Shown one piece after another: positions 1-11,373 of a DNA stretch of 64,000 nucleotides (the stretch's first letter is position 1; every line of letters begins with the position of its first letter). A model generated the notes under the pieces. It searched no databases. It was not told where the DNA came from and worked only from the letters and a program-made list of their open reading frames with translations. The DNA comes from Branchiostoma floridae. Its lineage: Eukaryota; Chordata; Leptocardii; Amphioxiformes; Branchiostomatidae. Location of the stretch: NCBI RefSeq assembly GCF_000003815.2, contig NC_049988.1, positions 18,402,518 to 18,466,517 of the forward strand. Reading direction: 5' to 3'. Both the position numbers and the translations under genes were made by a program.

Positions 1-199
1 ACACTTAAAAACTTGAGCAATATCTCCCAGAGTGGCCAAGAAAATTTGCCTGGAAAATATGTTATGACTGTAAACTCTGTGGCAGCTACCATTTCACTAT
101 AAATCTCTCAGTGATCCAATGAAAACCTTGTGAGTTGATGAAAAACCCATCTTGTTCCCCTGTACTGGACGTCCTGCAGTCTTTCTGTCAACAGGTCTG

Positions 200-1045
200 C
201 CAACCTGTGCACTCAAGTCCCAAGTCTTGTCATCAGGCTTTTCTAAGGCCACAGACAAGAGTTCAACAGTGCAATCAGGTTTATAGTCTGGTCTACAGGT
301 TTTCCTGAGGCTACATGTACAGTCAGGCCACAGTTCAACAGCTGAAGTGCACTCGGGTCTCTTGTCTGGTTTCCAGGCTTTCCTATGGGTATGCGCCACA
401 GTTCCACAGTTACTGTGCACTCCAGGCTATCATAGGACTACAGACCACGTATCAACAGTGCACTCAGGTCTCTAGTCTGGTCAACAGACTTTCTGAGGAC
501 TACATATACGGGCCACAGTCCAACAGTGCACTCAGGTCTCTAGCTTGGTAGAGATCCAGGCTTTTCTAAAGCTATAGGCAACAGTTCAACAGTGCACTCA
601 GGTTTAAAGGCTGGTCTCCAGGCTTTCCTGAAGTTACAGGCTACAGTTCAATAGCTGCAGTGCACTCAGGTCTCTAACCTGGTTAACAGACTTTCTAGGG
701 GCTACAGGCCACAGTTCATCAGTGCACTCTGGTCTGTTGTCTGGTATCCAGGCATTCATAGGACTACAGGCCACAGTTCAATAGTGCATCCAGGTCTTTA
801 GGCTTTCCCAGGGCCGCATAGTGCATTCAGGTTTACAGTCTGGTCTCCAGGCTTTCCTGTGACTGCCAGGCTTTCCCAGAGCTGCACAGTTTATTCAGGT
901 CTCTAGCCTAGGTCTCTCCAGGCTTTCCCAGGTTCACATAGTGTACTCATGTCCCTAGTCAGGTCTCCAGGCTTCCCAAGGCTACAGTCAATGGTTCAGG
1001 CAGACAGTGTACTCAGGTATAGCCTGGTATTCAGACTCTGGGCCT
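200..1045. repeat. Diverged minisatellite, ~65-70 bp unit
   Basis: About 12-13 degenerate tandem copies of a unit containing 'cagtgcactcaggtctctag' followed by 'ctggt', 'ccaggctttcc' and 'ggccacagttcaa'. Copy starts near 268, 348, 454, 524, 588, 658, 720, 783, 815, 887, 936 and 1003 give spacings mostly of 62-70 bp. Short open frames across it are repeat translations with no gene-like features. Confidence 0.85.
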
Positions 1046-1088
1046 ATCATTGTTACTTGCAGACCTAAGGATGACACATGTACTGGCC

Positions 1089-1328
1089 AGCAAAGGGGCT
1101 GGTTTCTAGATTATCAGCTCTCCTACCTTACACACAAACAGACAGGGATTGCACCATAGTCCAGCATAAATAAGCAGTGGTAAGACAAGAATGTACCTCT
1201 TTTTCCTGGCCAGCAAAGTGACTGGTTTCCAGATTATTAGGTCTCCTACCTTACACACACACACAAACAGGCAGGGATTGCACCATAGTCCAGCATAAAT
1301 AAGCACCAGTAAGACAAGAACACACCCC
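1089..1328. repeat. Two-copy tandem duplication (~120 bp unit)
   Basis: The segment beginning 'ggctggttt' and ending 'taagacaagaa' is present twice, at about 1089-1200 and 1212-1320. The second copy has an expanded CA run. The shared text includes 'agggattgcaccatagtcca'. No coding signal. Confidence 0.8.
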
Positions 1329-1332
1329 TGTA

Positions 1333-2433
1333 CACTGGCGGATCCAGAAATTTGCTAAGGGGGGGGCGCGCACGATGACGCGGCCGAAGGCCGCGGCCGC
1401 GCAGCGCAAGCTGCGCGGGGGGAGAGCACGAGAGGGGGGTTCCCCCCTCTCGTTGGGGGGGTATGGGGGGCCTCCCCCAGAAAATTTATAAGAAATAGAG
1501 GCTCTCTGGTGCATTTTAGAGCCATATCTGAGCAAATTTGAGAAGCAAACTAACACTAACTTTTTGTCATGTCTGTGGCTGTCTAGTTCACTTCAGGGAC
1601 ATCTTTTACTATTTTTAGCAACTACCACTGAGGACAAACCTAACGAAGGCTAGTTCCTCCTTTTTAATATTCATAAATGACGCCACGCTACACAAACAAT
1701 ATCGCAAAATTATTTGTACCGATTTGCCTTTCTCCGCGAAGCGGCTCGCGCTCCTATAAAATCGCATAGAAATCTCGTGGGATCTGAGTGGCTTGCCGGA
1801 GACGATTTTGAAAGTGTCTTACGCATTTGAAAATGCATATATGTCGGACTCTTTTTGCTTCTGCGGTGGCAATTGATGACGATTATTATATAAATCGGGG
1901 GGAAATGACAACAAAAACGTCAGCACGGTCACCGCGGCGACTGATCAGAACTGGAGTGGGGAGGGGGGTGTCGGCGCACGACGCCGATTTTCCCAAGGCG
2001 GGTTGCGTCTCTCTAAGCCGATGACGGACGATAGAAATCATCAGTTCATCAAAAATAATTAACTTCCGCTGATTTTCTGGAGATCTTACAAAATTTCCAC
2101 GCTCTTTCTATATTTTTGAGCGCCGATTTTGGCTTACAGCGACCCACCAGTTTCTTGGGGAGAAATTGATGCGGCCGCGCTCCGTCCCCGGGCCTTTACC
2201 GTAAGTTTACGTGACGCGAAAGACCCACTAGTAATTGCAAACTGCAAGTTTCCCTAAATAATTACCAGAAAATCTCCTTTCAAATAAGCGAATTAGTTTT
2301 ATAACGTTGTCAATATTCTTGGCGTAACTTCCGAAGACCTCTAGTAACCTTGGTTTATCTTGCCAATTTTTTTTTTTTGCCAGCTGAAGGGGGAGGCGCG
2401 CGCCCGCCGCGCCTCCCCCTGGATCCGCGCGTG
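1333..2433. mobile_element. CpG-rich inverted-repeat DNA element, 1.1 kb, 5-bp TSD CTGTA
   Basis: The termini are imperfect inverted repeats: CACTGGCGGATCCAG on the left, and CACGCGCGGATCCAG read inward from the right (13 of 15 match). The direct repeat CTGTA flanks both ends (1328-1332 and 2434-2438), consistent with a 5-bp target-site duplication. G-runs near both ends are followed by CpG-rich stretches. The interior has no long open frame, so it looks non-autonomous. The element at 57008-57916 has similar termini and also a 5-bp duplication. Confidence 0.65.
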
Positions 2434-4118
2434 CTGTAGGTCAGCTGTCAGGTCCAGATTATGGTGGGTGTTGACAGGTTGGTTTAGGGGGACAGACCTT
2501 TACAGAAGTTAACAAAATGTTCACTTCAATGTTTTTGTGGAAGAAAATACCAGGTTGTTCTTTCTTCTTTTCATCATATCAAGCGACCTGATCATTGCCA
2601 TTGGCGCTAGTTATATGACCTTACCTTAGACCCTCCCGCAACACTGTTGCATTGGTCGACTCGTCGAGCATACAGGATGTATTTTCTCCAAAGGTTGCGG
2701 TCTTCAGCAGCTACTGCTTTCCATGCTGTTTAACCCCATTTTCCTTCCATCATCTAAGATTGTCCGTCTTAGTGTAGCTAGTTATATGGGGGTCTGCAAT
2801 CTCTGCATACTGTATAAAATCTTGATAATATTGGGTTTTATATGTCTAGGAAAATAGAACTATTCTACCAACAGAAATTGGCTTTCAGTCAAATATTGCA
2901 TTTTGTTTCTTAGTGAAGAAGCAGTGCAAGAAATTCAAAGGAAACTCCTAGCCCCTGCCTTGACAATTATTGGCCAGGTACTTATTAGGTGGGAGTAAGT
3001 AGCTTACATTTGTATGTCAGAAACAATCTTTACAATTGATTGAACTTCCATTAATATAGCCTAGGACAAGTAACTTATGTAAGAGTTAGTGCGACCATCG
3101 TCCAATAATCGGTCATGTCACTTTGATTTTCTGCATGATCAGTTCACTGTAGTAGGCAAGCATAATTGCTAAGTTTTGCCTTACTTAATTGTGATGATAA
3201 CTGTTTGATCTTGAACTATGGGTCAGGACAAATTCAAGATCAAAGTTTACTGTAGAAGGCAGATTATTGTTTGAAAAGCTCAGAGGCAAAGTGATGATCA
3301 AGGTCTACTGTACTGTGCTGTAGACATTATACTTGGAAAAAAGGTAGCTTTAATAGAGTTAGAGGAAAAACTTTTTTTCTCCCAGGTCACAATGCTCCCT
3401 GTCTGGTATTGCGAGAATTCAAACCCTCTTAGATGCTATTATACTCATTATCTCCATAAAAAATGGATATATTGAGTAAAATAGATTGCATGTGTGTGTG
3501 TGTGTTTGTGTCTGTTTGTGTTTCCGGATTATTGTAGTCAGCATAACTCAAGAACCTGAGGTATATCGCTTACGATGATAGTTTGTTGGTAGATGTTGAG
3601 AATATGAAGGTCAGGGTCAATTTTGGGCCCCTGGTGTATGACCTAGGTACTGCAGCACAAAAAGATTGAGCTAGCAGTTATTAACGAGGGCGGTTATACC
3701 CAGGCTACATTGCTCCTGACCTCACACCAAAGTTCAACATCACAGAAGGCTTCCTGAGGAAGCTTTGGGTCCCGCCTCACCAAACATGGACAAAACAAGT
3801 TTTCACAACAACAAGAACAAACCACAGACGGAACAGCACCAGTTTCCTGCAAACATGTTCTTTGTAATCTATATCATTTCTGACCTTGGCTACCAGTAGG
3901 TCAAGTTTGAAGGTTTAAGGGACAGCCCTTTGGTTTGCAGGGGTAAGGCAGAGTGAGTGTTTGATGCGTTCCACATCAGACATCCCTATGGTAGGATTTG
4001 GGTTGGGTTAGGGTTAGAGTTTGAGTTAGGGAGTGTCAGAGCATATGGAAGGAGCTTGAAGAAATTTGACAGAAAAAGTTTTATACTGTAGCATTCTGTT
4101 TGCTGAACAGATTGCTTA
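2434..4118. other. No gene seen; AT-rich intergenic or upstream intron
   Basis: No exon with a convincing protein match or conserved splice pair was found. A short TG microsatellite lies near 3491-3510. The 5' exon or exons of the gene starting in view at 4790, with its start codon and presumed signal peptide, may lie here or upstream of the window, but I cannot place them. Confidence 0.5.
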
Positions 4119-4245
4119 GTTAGCCTGAGTGTCATCCTCTGTATTGACCGCTGGCTCGATACTTTCACTTGCTAACCACCGTGGTTACTTAGCAAGCGAA
4201 AATATTGAGCCAGCGGTCACTACAGAGGATGGTACTTAGGCTAAC
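4119..4245. mobile_element. Hairpin MITE (127 bp)
   Basis: The two arms are near-perfect reverse complements meeting near 4180. The left arm begins 'gttagcctgag' and the right arm ends 'cttaggctaac'. Shared arm motifs include 'gaccgctggctc' and its complement. Almost the whole element is palindromic, as in fold-back MITEs. Confidence 0.75.
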
Positions 4246-4407
4246 AACCTCTTGCTGTCAGAGGTTAATGACCCCCTCTCGGGCTATGGCAACAGTCGGG
4301 CCGCCGCTAGGAGCGCCATTTTAGTCAGGCTAACGTTAGCTCTACCGGTAACCTGGAGTCCGATCACAAGATCCCTTTTTGTTCACTTATAGTTTTGTGT
4401 TGTTTTG

Positions 4408-4789
4408 CTACAGTAGCGTATGTGACTGCACAGTTGTTGAATGTAATAGTTTTTTGTTGTATTCCCACAGTGGCGTATGTGACTGCACAGTTGTTGAATG
4501 TAATAGTTTTGTGTTGTATTCCCACAGTGGCGTATGTGACTGCACAGTTGTTGAATGTAATAGTTTTGTGTTGTATTCCCACAGTGGCGTATGCATGTGA
4601 CTGCACAATTGTTGAATGTAACAGTTTCCCGTTGTTTTGCTACAGTGGCGTACGTGACTGCACAGTACGAGACCCACAGTATTGGAACATGTGACGTGTA
4701 ACAGTTTTGTGTTGTTTTCCCACAGTGGTGTATGTGACTGCACAGTTGTTAAATGGAAATTGTAACATTTTTATGTTGTTTTCCCGCAG
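4408..4789 (+). repeat. Tandem array of duplicated 3' splice site plus exon start (57-bp unit)
   Basis: Seven or so copies of a ~57 bp unit carry a pyrimidine tract ending in 'cccacag' followed by 'tggcgtatgtgactgcacag'. This is the acceptor and first codons of the real exon at 4790 (there 'cccgcag' + 'tggcatatgtgactgcgcag'). One copy near 4648-4692 carries more of the exon, down to 'attggaacatgtga', which runs into a stop. The array therefore presents several decoy acceptors immediately upstream of the functional one. Confidence 0.85.
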
Positions 4790-6972
4790 TGGCATATGTG
4801 ACTGCGCAGTACGAGACCCACAGTATTGGAACATGTGACCTGGAGCCGTACATCCTCAAACTGCTGACATGCGACAATCACTTCTTCACTGCCATGAGGA
4901 AAGACCCAGACGGGGATTGTGGGTAAGTTCTTAGCCTTGATACTGTGTGATTTCCTAACAATTTTGAAAATTTATGGCAAGAATAGATGTTTAACTGCCC
5001 AGCAATCTTTTTTATAACACTATGGTTGTAAAATTTTCATTTTTTTATTACAATTTTACAAGAAATAGTCTTCTAGATATAGCTTGACATTCTAGCTATT
5101 CTTCCCAATTGGTACAGTGCCTGCGAAACTGGCGTGTTATACCAAAGGGCATTTATACCATCTATACAGATACAGAAGCTGGTATGTTATGTTGAAGGGT
5201 GGTCATACTGGATATACAGATAAAGAGGTAGTAGCCTGGTATCCAGATGTATTATAGCCCCTAATTAAGTCTCTTCTGTCCTCTCTGCAGAGATTTGGGA
5301 GCTAGCCTCAGCTATGATACATCTGGATACCAGACTACAGAAGAAGATCAATGTATTCACCTGATAGATGATTTCTCCCTCCCCCAGCCTAAGGTACAAA
5401 GAAGCAGAGTTCTGCTACTGGAAGGAGATCCGTGAGTGTTATGTGGAGCTGTACGAAATTTCCACAAAGTCCTGTCCAGAAGTAACATCCTATTCACCTA
5501 AAATGATATGATCTCTCCCTCCCCCAGCCTAAGGTACAAAGAAGCAGAGTTCTGCTACTGGAAGGAGATCCGTGAGTGTTATGTGGAACTGTACGAGGGG
5601 GAGAGACTCAACAGTGAGGTCGGCAGCATCATGACTCAGTTCCCCTCAGAAGAGGCCTTCTGTGAAGGTATTTATTGCTCATTCATTTCTATATTCATTT
5701 ATTTATTTATTTATTTCATTTATTTATTTATCTATGGTCTTATCACGAAGGTGGCTCTGTCAGTGACTGGACACTGATTTTGAGATACATACTTTCAAGT
5801 CACAAGCAGATTACTACATCAATTACCAAAATTCCTGTCCAGAATCGTAATCGTAGTCCTGGGATCGAACTCATGACCTTAGTAACTGACTGCATGGCAA
5901 ACACTGTACCCACTCAGCCATTGCACGGTGGATGGGGATGGATCCAGCCTTATTATAGCTCCCGAGTTTCTTCTGTCCTCTCTGCAAATACAGAAGAGAC
6001 TCGGGAGCTATGCTACAGCTGGACATTAGGCTAGATGGATACATATTTTTTTCTATTTTGTGTTTAGGTACGGGGCTGGGACCCATCGACTTCAGCGAGT
6101 ACCACACCAACCCGTGCGACTCCCGGTACACTCAGGAGAGTCAGGACTGCACCAGGGGCCTCATCATGATGTACCAGGACAACCCAGCTGACACAAGGCT
6201 ATGCAGGTCAGAAAAATAGGAATATCTACTCATCGAGTCACTCAATAGTTATTCAGTTTATTGAATGAATGAATTGATGGATGGATATTCCTCAGGGCAA
6301 TTGTGACTGGTTCACATTGTACTGCAGCAATATGTGTAGGAGTCACACAGTATTAGGTTTATTTAGTTATGTACTAAAAAAAATAACCAGTGGTAGTAGT
6401 AGTATTACTATTCAGACTATACTGCTGCTGTGGACCCTGACACAGGGGTAGGCAGCAGTCGGCTAGTCTTCACACCTTGCTTCGAAGTGGCTCTGTCCAA
6501 CAGGCTCGCCCTATTTAGACTGCACATTTTTATGTCTCTCCATACATATTCCATCCAGGATTTCCTTGTTCTACCACTACAGAATTATTCATAGTTATTC
6601 ACAGATGTATCGTCGTGTTCAGCAAGTTACGGACCAGTACTGTACACTGGACCTGATCCTCTGACCTGAACCATACCTGTACCTGAATTTTCTGTAGCGG
6701 TATCCACACCTAATGTATGCATCTGAGACTGTAACTCTGATTTCTTCCTTCCCCCCTGCAGCAAATACAGAGAATCCATCAGCTGTGTTCAGCGAGTAAC
6801 AGACCAGTACTGCACACTGGACCTTGAGGACTTTGCTCACGCCTGGGTCGATGTGCACATGAAGATCGACCACAACCCCTTCTGCGCAGAGATCACCAGT
6901 CTGGGAAACAGAAGTCACAGTTGTGTCCTGCTACTTCTGTTGGCGCTCATCGCACTTTTGTTTCTTCTGTAG
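4790..6972 (+). CDS. Cysteine-rich, probably GPI-anchored extracellular protein (3' four exons)
   Basis: Four exons join in phase: 4790-4922, 5528-5667, 6068-6206 and 6762-6972, ending in TAG at 6970-6972. They encode the last 206 residues; the start codon and presumed signal peptide are not in view. Each exon contributes three cysteines (contexts include GTCDLE, LTCDNH, EFCYW, RECYVE, NPCDSR, QDCTRG, QYCTLD, PFCAE), giving 12 in a mostly helical, charged domain. One more cysteine lies just before a run of leucines, alanines and isoleucines that ends the protein, which is typical of a GPI-attachment signal (or a tail-like TM segment). I do not recognise the family; invertebrate secreted domains with regularly spaced cysteines are the nearest idea. 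Three of the four exons have partial copies just upstream. Exon-intron structure is well supported; function is unknown. Confidence 0.75.
5231..5338. mobile_element. Hairpin MITE, 'GGTATCCAG' family, copy 1
   Basis: The arms are 'gtagcctggtatccagat' on the left and its near-complement ending 'ggataccagactac' on the right, around a short centre containing 'cttctgtcctctctgcag'. Sister copies lie at 5941-6024 and 27771-27866. Confidence 0.75.
5372..5457 (+). pseudogene. Truncated copy of the following exon (acceptor plus ~70 nt)
   Basis: The pyrimidine tract, AG acceptor and first ~70 nt of the exon at 5528-5667 are present here almost unchanged (from 'ctccctcccccagcctaagg' to 'gtggagctgtacga'). 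The copy then diverges and lacks the 3' half and the donor. As a truncated upstream copy it is probably not spliced productively. The real exon follows about 143 bp downstream. Confidence 0.85.
5941..6024. mobile_element. Hairpin MITE, 'GGTATCCAG' family, copy 2
   Basis: The left arm 'gatccagccttattatagct' and the right arm ending 'agctatgctacagctggac' are complementary. The centre 'cttctgtcctctctgcaaat' is shared with the other copies. It lies in the intron between the second and third visible exons of the cysteine-rich gene. Confidence 0.7.
6608..6720 (+). pseudogene. Partial copy of the last exon of the cysteine-rich gene, fused to a MITE end
   Basis: Positions 6610-6655 ('gtgttcagcaagttacgg' to 'tacactggacct') copy the start of the terminal exon at 6782-6825 ('gtgttcagcgagtaacag' to 'cacactggacct'). 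The copy runs directly into ~65 bp that match, in reverse, the end of the hAT-type MITE at 26983-27378 ('gaattttctgtagcggtatc' resembles its terminus). It has no acceptor of its own. Confidence 0.7.
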
Positions 6973-7023
6973 TGCAACAATTGTACTAGCATAGTTTCAT
7001 CTTGTAGAAATGGCCATTTTGCC

Positions 7024-7244
7024 TAGCCTGGTTACCATCCGGATAGTAGTTCACTGTGACGTTTACTATACACTATATACAGTCGCTTCTCACTCCGTCT
7101 TATTATCTCCGTCTTATGCTGTTCCTTCTGGGAACCATGACATCTTAAACATTCTGAGCGAATTAAGGAATGGGTTCAAGCACTACAGACTGTTAGCAGA
7201 AGCGAACATAGGAGCGAACTACTACCTGGATGGTACCCAGGCTA
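7024..7244. mobile_element. MITE with TIR TAGCCTGGTTACCATCC, copy 1
   Basis: The left end 'tagcctggttaccatcc' and right end 'ggatggtacccaggcta' are inverted repeats, with 'gatagtag' and 'ctactacc' extending the match. A second member lies at 61854-62136 with the same ends. It starts ~50 bp after the stop codon of the cysteine-rich gene, so it may be part of its 3' UTR. Confidence 0.75.
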
Positions 7245-7300
7245 CATTTTGCCACCATCTGTGGTCATTTTTTAATTCATTGTACAAAGTTACTCCCTAA

Positions 7301-7546
7301 ATCAGGTATCTCACTGGACTTTGGTTCGTTGGCAGTGTCGCTGTGCTATATATATTATATTTGTGTTACCCTTAACTCAATACTGGGAAAATCTTACAAA
7401 AACGTAAAAGTACGACTGAAAAGACAATAATACACACAAAGCATTAAAATTTTTTTAATGCTTTGTGTGTATTGTTGAGCGCCCTGTCAAATTGCTTGAA
7501 TGTAGCGGTACTGCCTATGTACAGCAACGTTAGTGAGATACCCACG
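7301..7546. mobile_element. PIF/Harbinger-like MITE, TSD TAA
   Basis: The inverted termini share 'ggtatctcact' and are flanked by TAA on both sides (7298-7300 and 7547-7549). TWA target duplications are characteristic of PIF/Harbinger elements. The centre is a near-perfect hairpin around 7430-7475 ('cacacaaagcattaaaa' and complement). Internal text resembles the MITE at 11374-11598 ('acgtaaaagta' and 'aaaagacaa'). Confidence 0.65.
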
Positions 7547-9825
7547 TAAACTAGTGCCCGTATTGACCAATGTGGACCATTGTGTATTATATAGTATACA
7601 ACTGGATTTTAAAATGTTGATCATAAAAAATTTACTAGATGTAGCTGTTAAGATAATTGCTTCTAAATAGTTTTTGCATTGTACATTGGGTCATCTTAAT
7701 TTTTTGGGGAAAGGAGCAATTTCTCATGATTTTAAAAAGGCGAGGAGGGGGAAATTTGAATTCAGAGTCTTCAGACAATGTTCAATACATTATATTTGCA
7801 AAGATATGGAGCATTGTTGTGCAAACTGTTTCTTTTATCATTACTGATGTGAAGTCTATTTTTCATCTTATAAGATCTGCTTGAAAAGATATAGGCCAAC
7901 AACATATAGCTTTTTTTTCTAGAGGACAGCCATTAATGTTATAGACTGAAATATGTCAAATGAAGAACGGTTGAATTTATCTTTTGATTCTCAGAAATAT
8001 GCTGGCAGAAAATTTGTCCACCCATGAGCAACAATATAGTAGCAATGATATGATCAGTGCTATCTCTTTCACATTTTTTTTCAAACCCAGTAATGCACCT
8101 AGTACTAGTACATGAACCATCCAGTTAGATGTTAATGCTTAGATGATAAAGCAAAAGTTATATGATCCCATTCTAAGGGGTACACAATCTTAATAAATGC
8201 TTATTGAGCACATACAACAATATAAGTTCTCTTATAAACATATGCACTGAGGTGTGTATTTTTTTCAGTTATGTAACACATTTTGTAACTATAACTTTAT
8301 ACAAAACCGACCTCTTGTACATGTTGTAAAGATCTTGGACAAAGTTATAACTAATGGGAACATTTTTCACTTCTATCATGGAAATATAACGTTACCGGTC
8401 GACGGTCGTAGTTGTCATGAACCAAAATCTACAAAAAAGCTTTTGGTCTCTTACTCTTTTGAGAGCAAATCATGAACTTGAGCTAAAACTGATTTTTTTT
8501 CCCTTTCCCGTTTTATACATTGTTGGGAAATATGAAAAAAGGCATATCAAAGGGGTTTGCAATTTGTATAGTGGAATAGTGTGCCTTTCTAACATTGGGC
8601 ATTTGTGTAACTGCCTCACTACTGAATTCAGTATTGGAGCAATCCTAAGTTCATATGGATAAAACCCAGGCTATTCTTTTGTAGCAAAATGTAGTCAAAC
8701 CTGTACTAGTGACCACCTCTACATGCACATAAGAACCACCTAGCCATCGATGTACAGTCAAATCTGTACTAGTGACCACCTCTGTATAACTATAAGGACC
8801 ACCTGACCATTAGTTGATAGTCCCTTGTATTATTCTTAAAAATTGACCCAACCATAAAGAATCCTGCCTACAAGTTTCCTCAAAGTCCCTAAAGTTGTCA
8901 CTATAATAGAGTATAGCATTCTACACACAGATGTACTCCTAAATACATTGTAGTTTCAAGAGAGCATCACACCATGATATTGTAAGGACGGATCTAATAG
9001 GTCTATATTGAATGATAATATTGAGAGATATGTATTTTGAGAAACAATTCAATGCAAAAGAAGAGAGGTGAGGCTATCTTTTCTATACAATGTTTTAATA
9101 AATACTGTTGTGCTACTGACAAAGATATGTTGTTGTATTTTCTGGGTCTTTCAATAGAGCTATGGAAAGAGGAATGATCTAAATTGTGTTTTCATAACAG
9201 TTGGTATTCAAGGACAATGTATAAACACATTGCACACATCTAGTACAAGATGCATGATAGCAAACGTCACATTATTTCAGTAAAAAAATGCTAACATTAA
9301 ACAATGTTTACATTGACCATTCAAGGTACTTCTAAACTTCTTACTAGCTCCAATTTTTAATATCTTATACTAGCACTATATACAAGCTATGTGTGTGTGC
9401 ATGTGTACCTGTGCATGCTGTGTTTGTGTGTGTGTTTATGCTGTGTCTGCATGTATTTGTGTATGTGCACTTGTGGCTGTGTGTTTGGTGATTGTATGTG
9501 TGTCTGTGTTTGTCAATAATCTCCAAGCAGATGTATAGTCCAGGTCAGTGTTTCATGCAAGTTTTGGAGGCTCTATACATGTATACATGTACCTCTTTCT
9601 GGTGAATAGGTTTAGGGAAAAGGGTCCACACATGAGACCCGTACACAGTCAAGTACAAGTCAGTGCCAGTCTTACACAAGTCCCAAGTTCCTCCCACCAA
9701 CAGGCAGTGCCTAGCACTAATGTTTCACCATCTGGTGCAAGGTCCTCCCTTAGGAGTACTAGGTCATGGTCACATTCGTCTAGTAAAAACATGTCTGTCA
9801 TCTGAGGGGAAATTGGAAGTGACAG
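7547..9825. other. AT-rich non-coding stretch
   Basis: No supported gene. It contains a two-copy ~65 bp repeat at about 8693-8815 ('cctgtactagtgaccacct' twice) and a TG-rich tract at about 9390-9515. Candidate AATAAA motifs on the + strand near 8190 and 9100 could serve the upstream cysteine-rich gene but are far from its stop codon. Confidence 0.5.
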
Positions 9826-10885
9826 GACCTGATATCACTAGTACTACAAGATGTACAAAACAGTCTTGTCCTGCCTCCCACTTCCTTTCCTTGTAGGTAC
9901 AATGTATGTATGTAACACTGTCCACAGTTGATAGCAAGCCTATTTAAAGTAATCGCCATTTGACAAAGCCTGACACCACTACAAGACAGTAACAGTGTCT
10001 TGTTTATGTACAAATGTATGTAACATAGACATTTTAATGTTACAACATACAGAACTTAAATTTTTGCAATTTGACATGACTACAAGATGCCCCAGAAGTG
10101 TGTTGTCTTGCCTCCCACTTCCTGTGCATGTACAAATGCCCCATAGTTGACATGAAGACCTTTCAATGTTTCCACCTTCACATTTTTTTCTGTCCTACTC
10201 ATGGTTTGGGAGCTTATCTTGTTAATTTGCTTTATCTATCTATTCGTTACTGGGCAAAGCCCCTTGCAGGACATTACGCCCATGGAGTATGCTATGTTCC
10301 TATGTTAAATCTCATTTTAAGCCTAGGACATAGCCTGGTTACCAAACCCCAGCCCGATCTCAAGTATCTATCACGAAAGATATATTTTGAGGTTGGGGTA
10401 TGGTATCCAGGCTAACATGAAAGATATATTTTGAGGTTGGGGTATGGTATCCAGGCTAGCCTAGGACAATACATCTTCATAAACTTTGCATCATGAAATT
10501 CAGATATTTTTGGACAGTCAAGCAAATTTCACTCCTGGGACAGAAGGATGGGTCCTGAAGACAGCCCTGTAATCCTAGGCAAGCCTGTTTAAACCATATG
10601 CAGTTTGACAGAGCCAGACCAATGCAAGATGACCTTGAACAGTGTTGTCTTGCCCCCAACTTCCTTTGCATGTACAAATATATGTAACATGCCCCACTTT
10701 TGATTTGAAGTTGTTTTAATGTTCCTATGAAAGACTATTCAAACCATTTATAGTTTGACAGAGTCTGACACAACTACAATCATGCCCCTGGTGTTGTCTT
10801 GCCCCAAACTTCCTCTACATATACAAATGCATGTAACAGGCCCTTAGTTGATGGGAAAACTTGCAGTTTGACAAACAGCACAAAG
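9826..10885. repeat. Diverged ~180-bp tandem repeats
   Basis: Four or more degenerate copies share 'tttgacaaagcctgacacca', 'ctacaagatg', 'tgttgtcttgcctcccactt' and 'tgtacaaatgtatgtaac'. Copies centre near 9860, 10085, 10640 and 10790. An internal duplicated segment 'aggttggggtatggtatcca' occurs twice at 10390-10460, ending 'ggctaac' and 'ggctagc'. No open frame is preserved among copies. Confidence 0.7.
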
Positions 10886-11104
10886 GCCAGACACCAAATA
10901 CATCCAACTTGCTCAATGGCAATGACTTTACCTGCTTTGAAACATACAACACATGTGCATAATGTTTTGTAGTATACACGTAACATAAATATACCGGTAT
11001 ACATATACGTACACTGAATACATACATGTAATACCGGTAGTCATCAGTATCTATCAGCTAGCATATACAAACTGCATCAAGCACTAGTGTCTGTTTCTAT
11101 ATTT

Positions 11105-11300
11105 CATTTTTGAGTGGCCTTGATTGAGTTAGATGGGTCTGTGTTAACAATGACAATGTATAATGTCTTGTAGTACATGTATATGACCTAATAGTCCCCA
11201 GTATCTATTACATAGAAACTGCGTCTTTCTGTTTCTATGTTTCGTTCTTCAGTGGCCTTTAGATGGGTCTGCAGTAACAGACAGCCGTAGGGATGACTTT
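11105..11300 (-). pseudogene. Two partial copies of the MED24 terminal exon end
   Basis: On the - strand, 11253-11300 repeats the last ~43 nt of the MED24 terminal exon including its stop codon, with a few changes that would alter two Ala/Lys codons. A more diverged copy is at about 11110-11150 ('agatgggtctgtgtt' on +). Both lie 3' of the real stop and have no acceptor, so they would sit in the 3' UTR or beyond. Confidence 0.75.
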
Positions 11301-11343
11301 CACTGTTCTGAAACAACACCAACACCTGATTTCTGCTTCCATA

Positions 11344-11349
11344 TTTATT
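11344..11349 (-). terminator. Candidate MED24 poly(A) signal
   Basis: AATAAA on the - strand (TTTATT on +), 250 nt downstream of the MED24 stop codon and just beyond the MITE at 11374-11598. It is chosen by position and motif only; transcript data would decide. Confidence 0.4.
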
Positions 11350-11373
11350 TTTGGAGAGGTTTTCCATGCCTTA

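Noticed and set aside
1251-1556. 101-aa ORF
   Set aside because: Lies across a tandem duplication and a transposon end; composition is that of G-runs.
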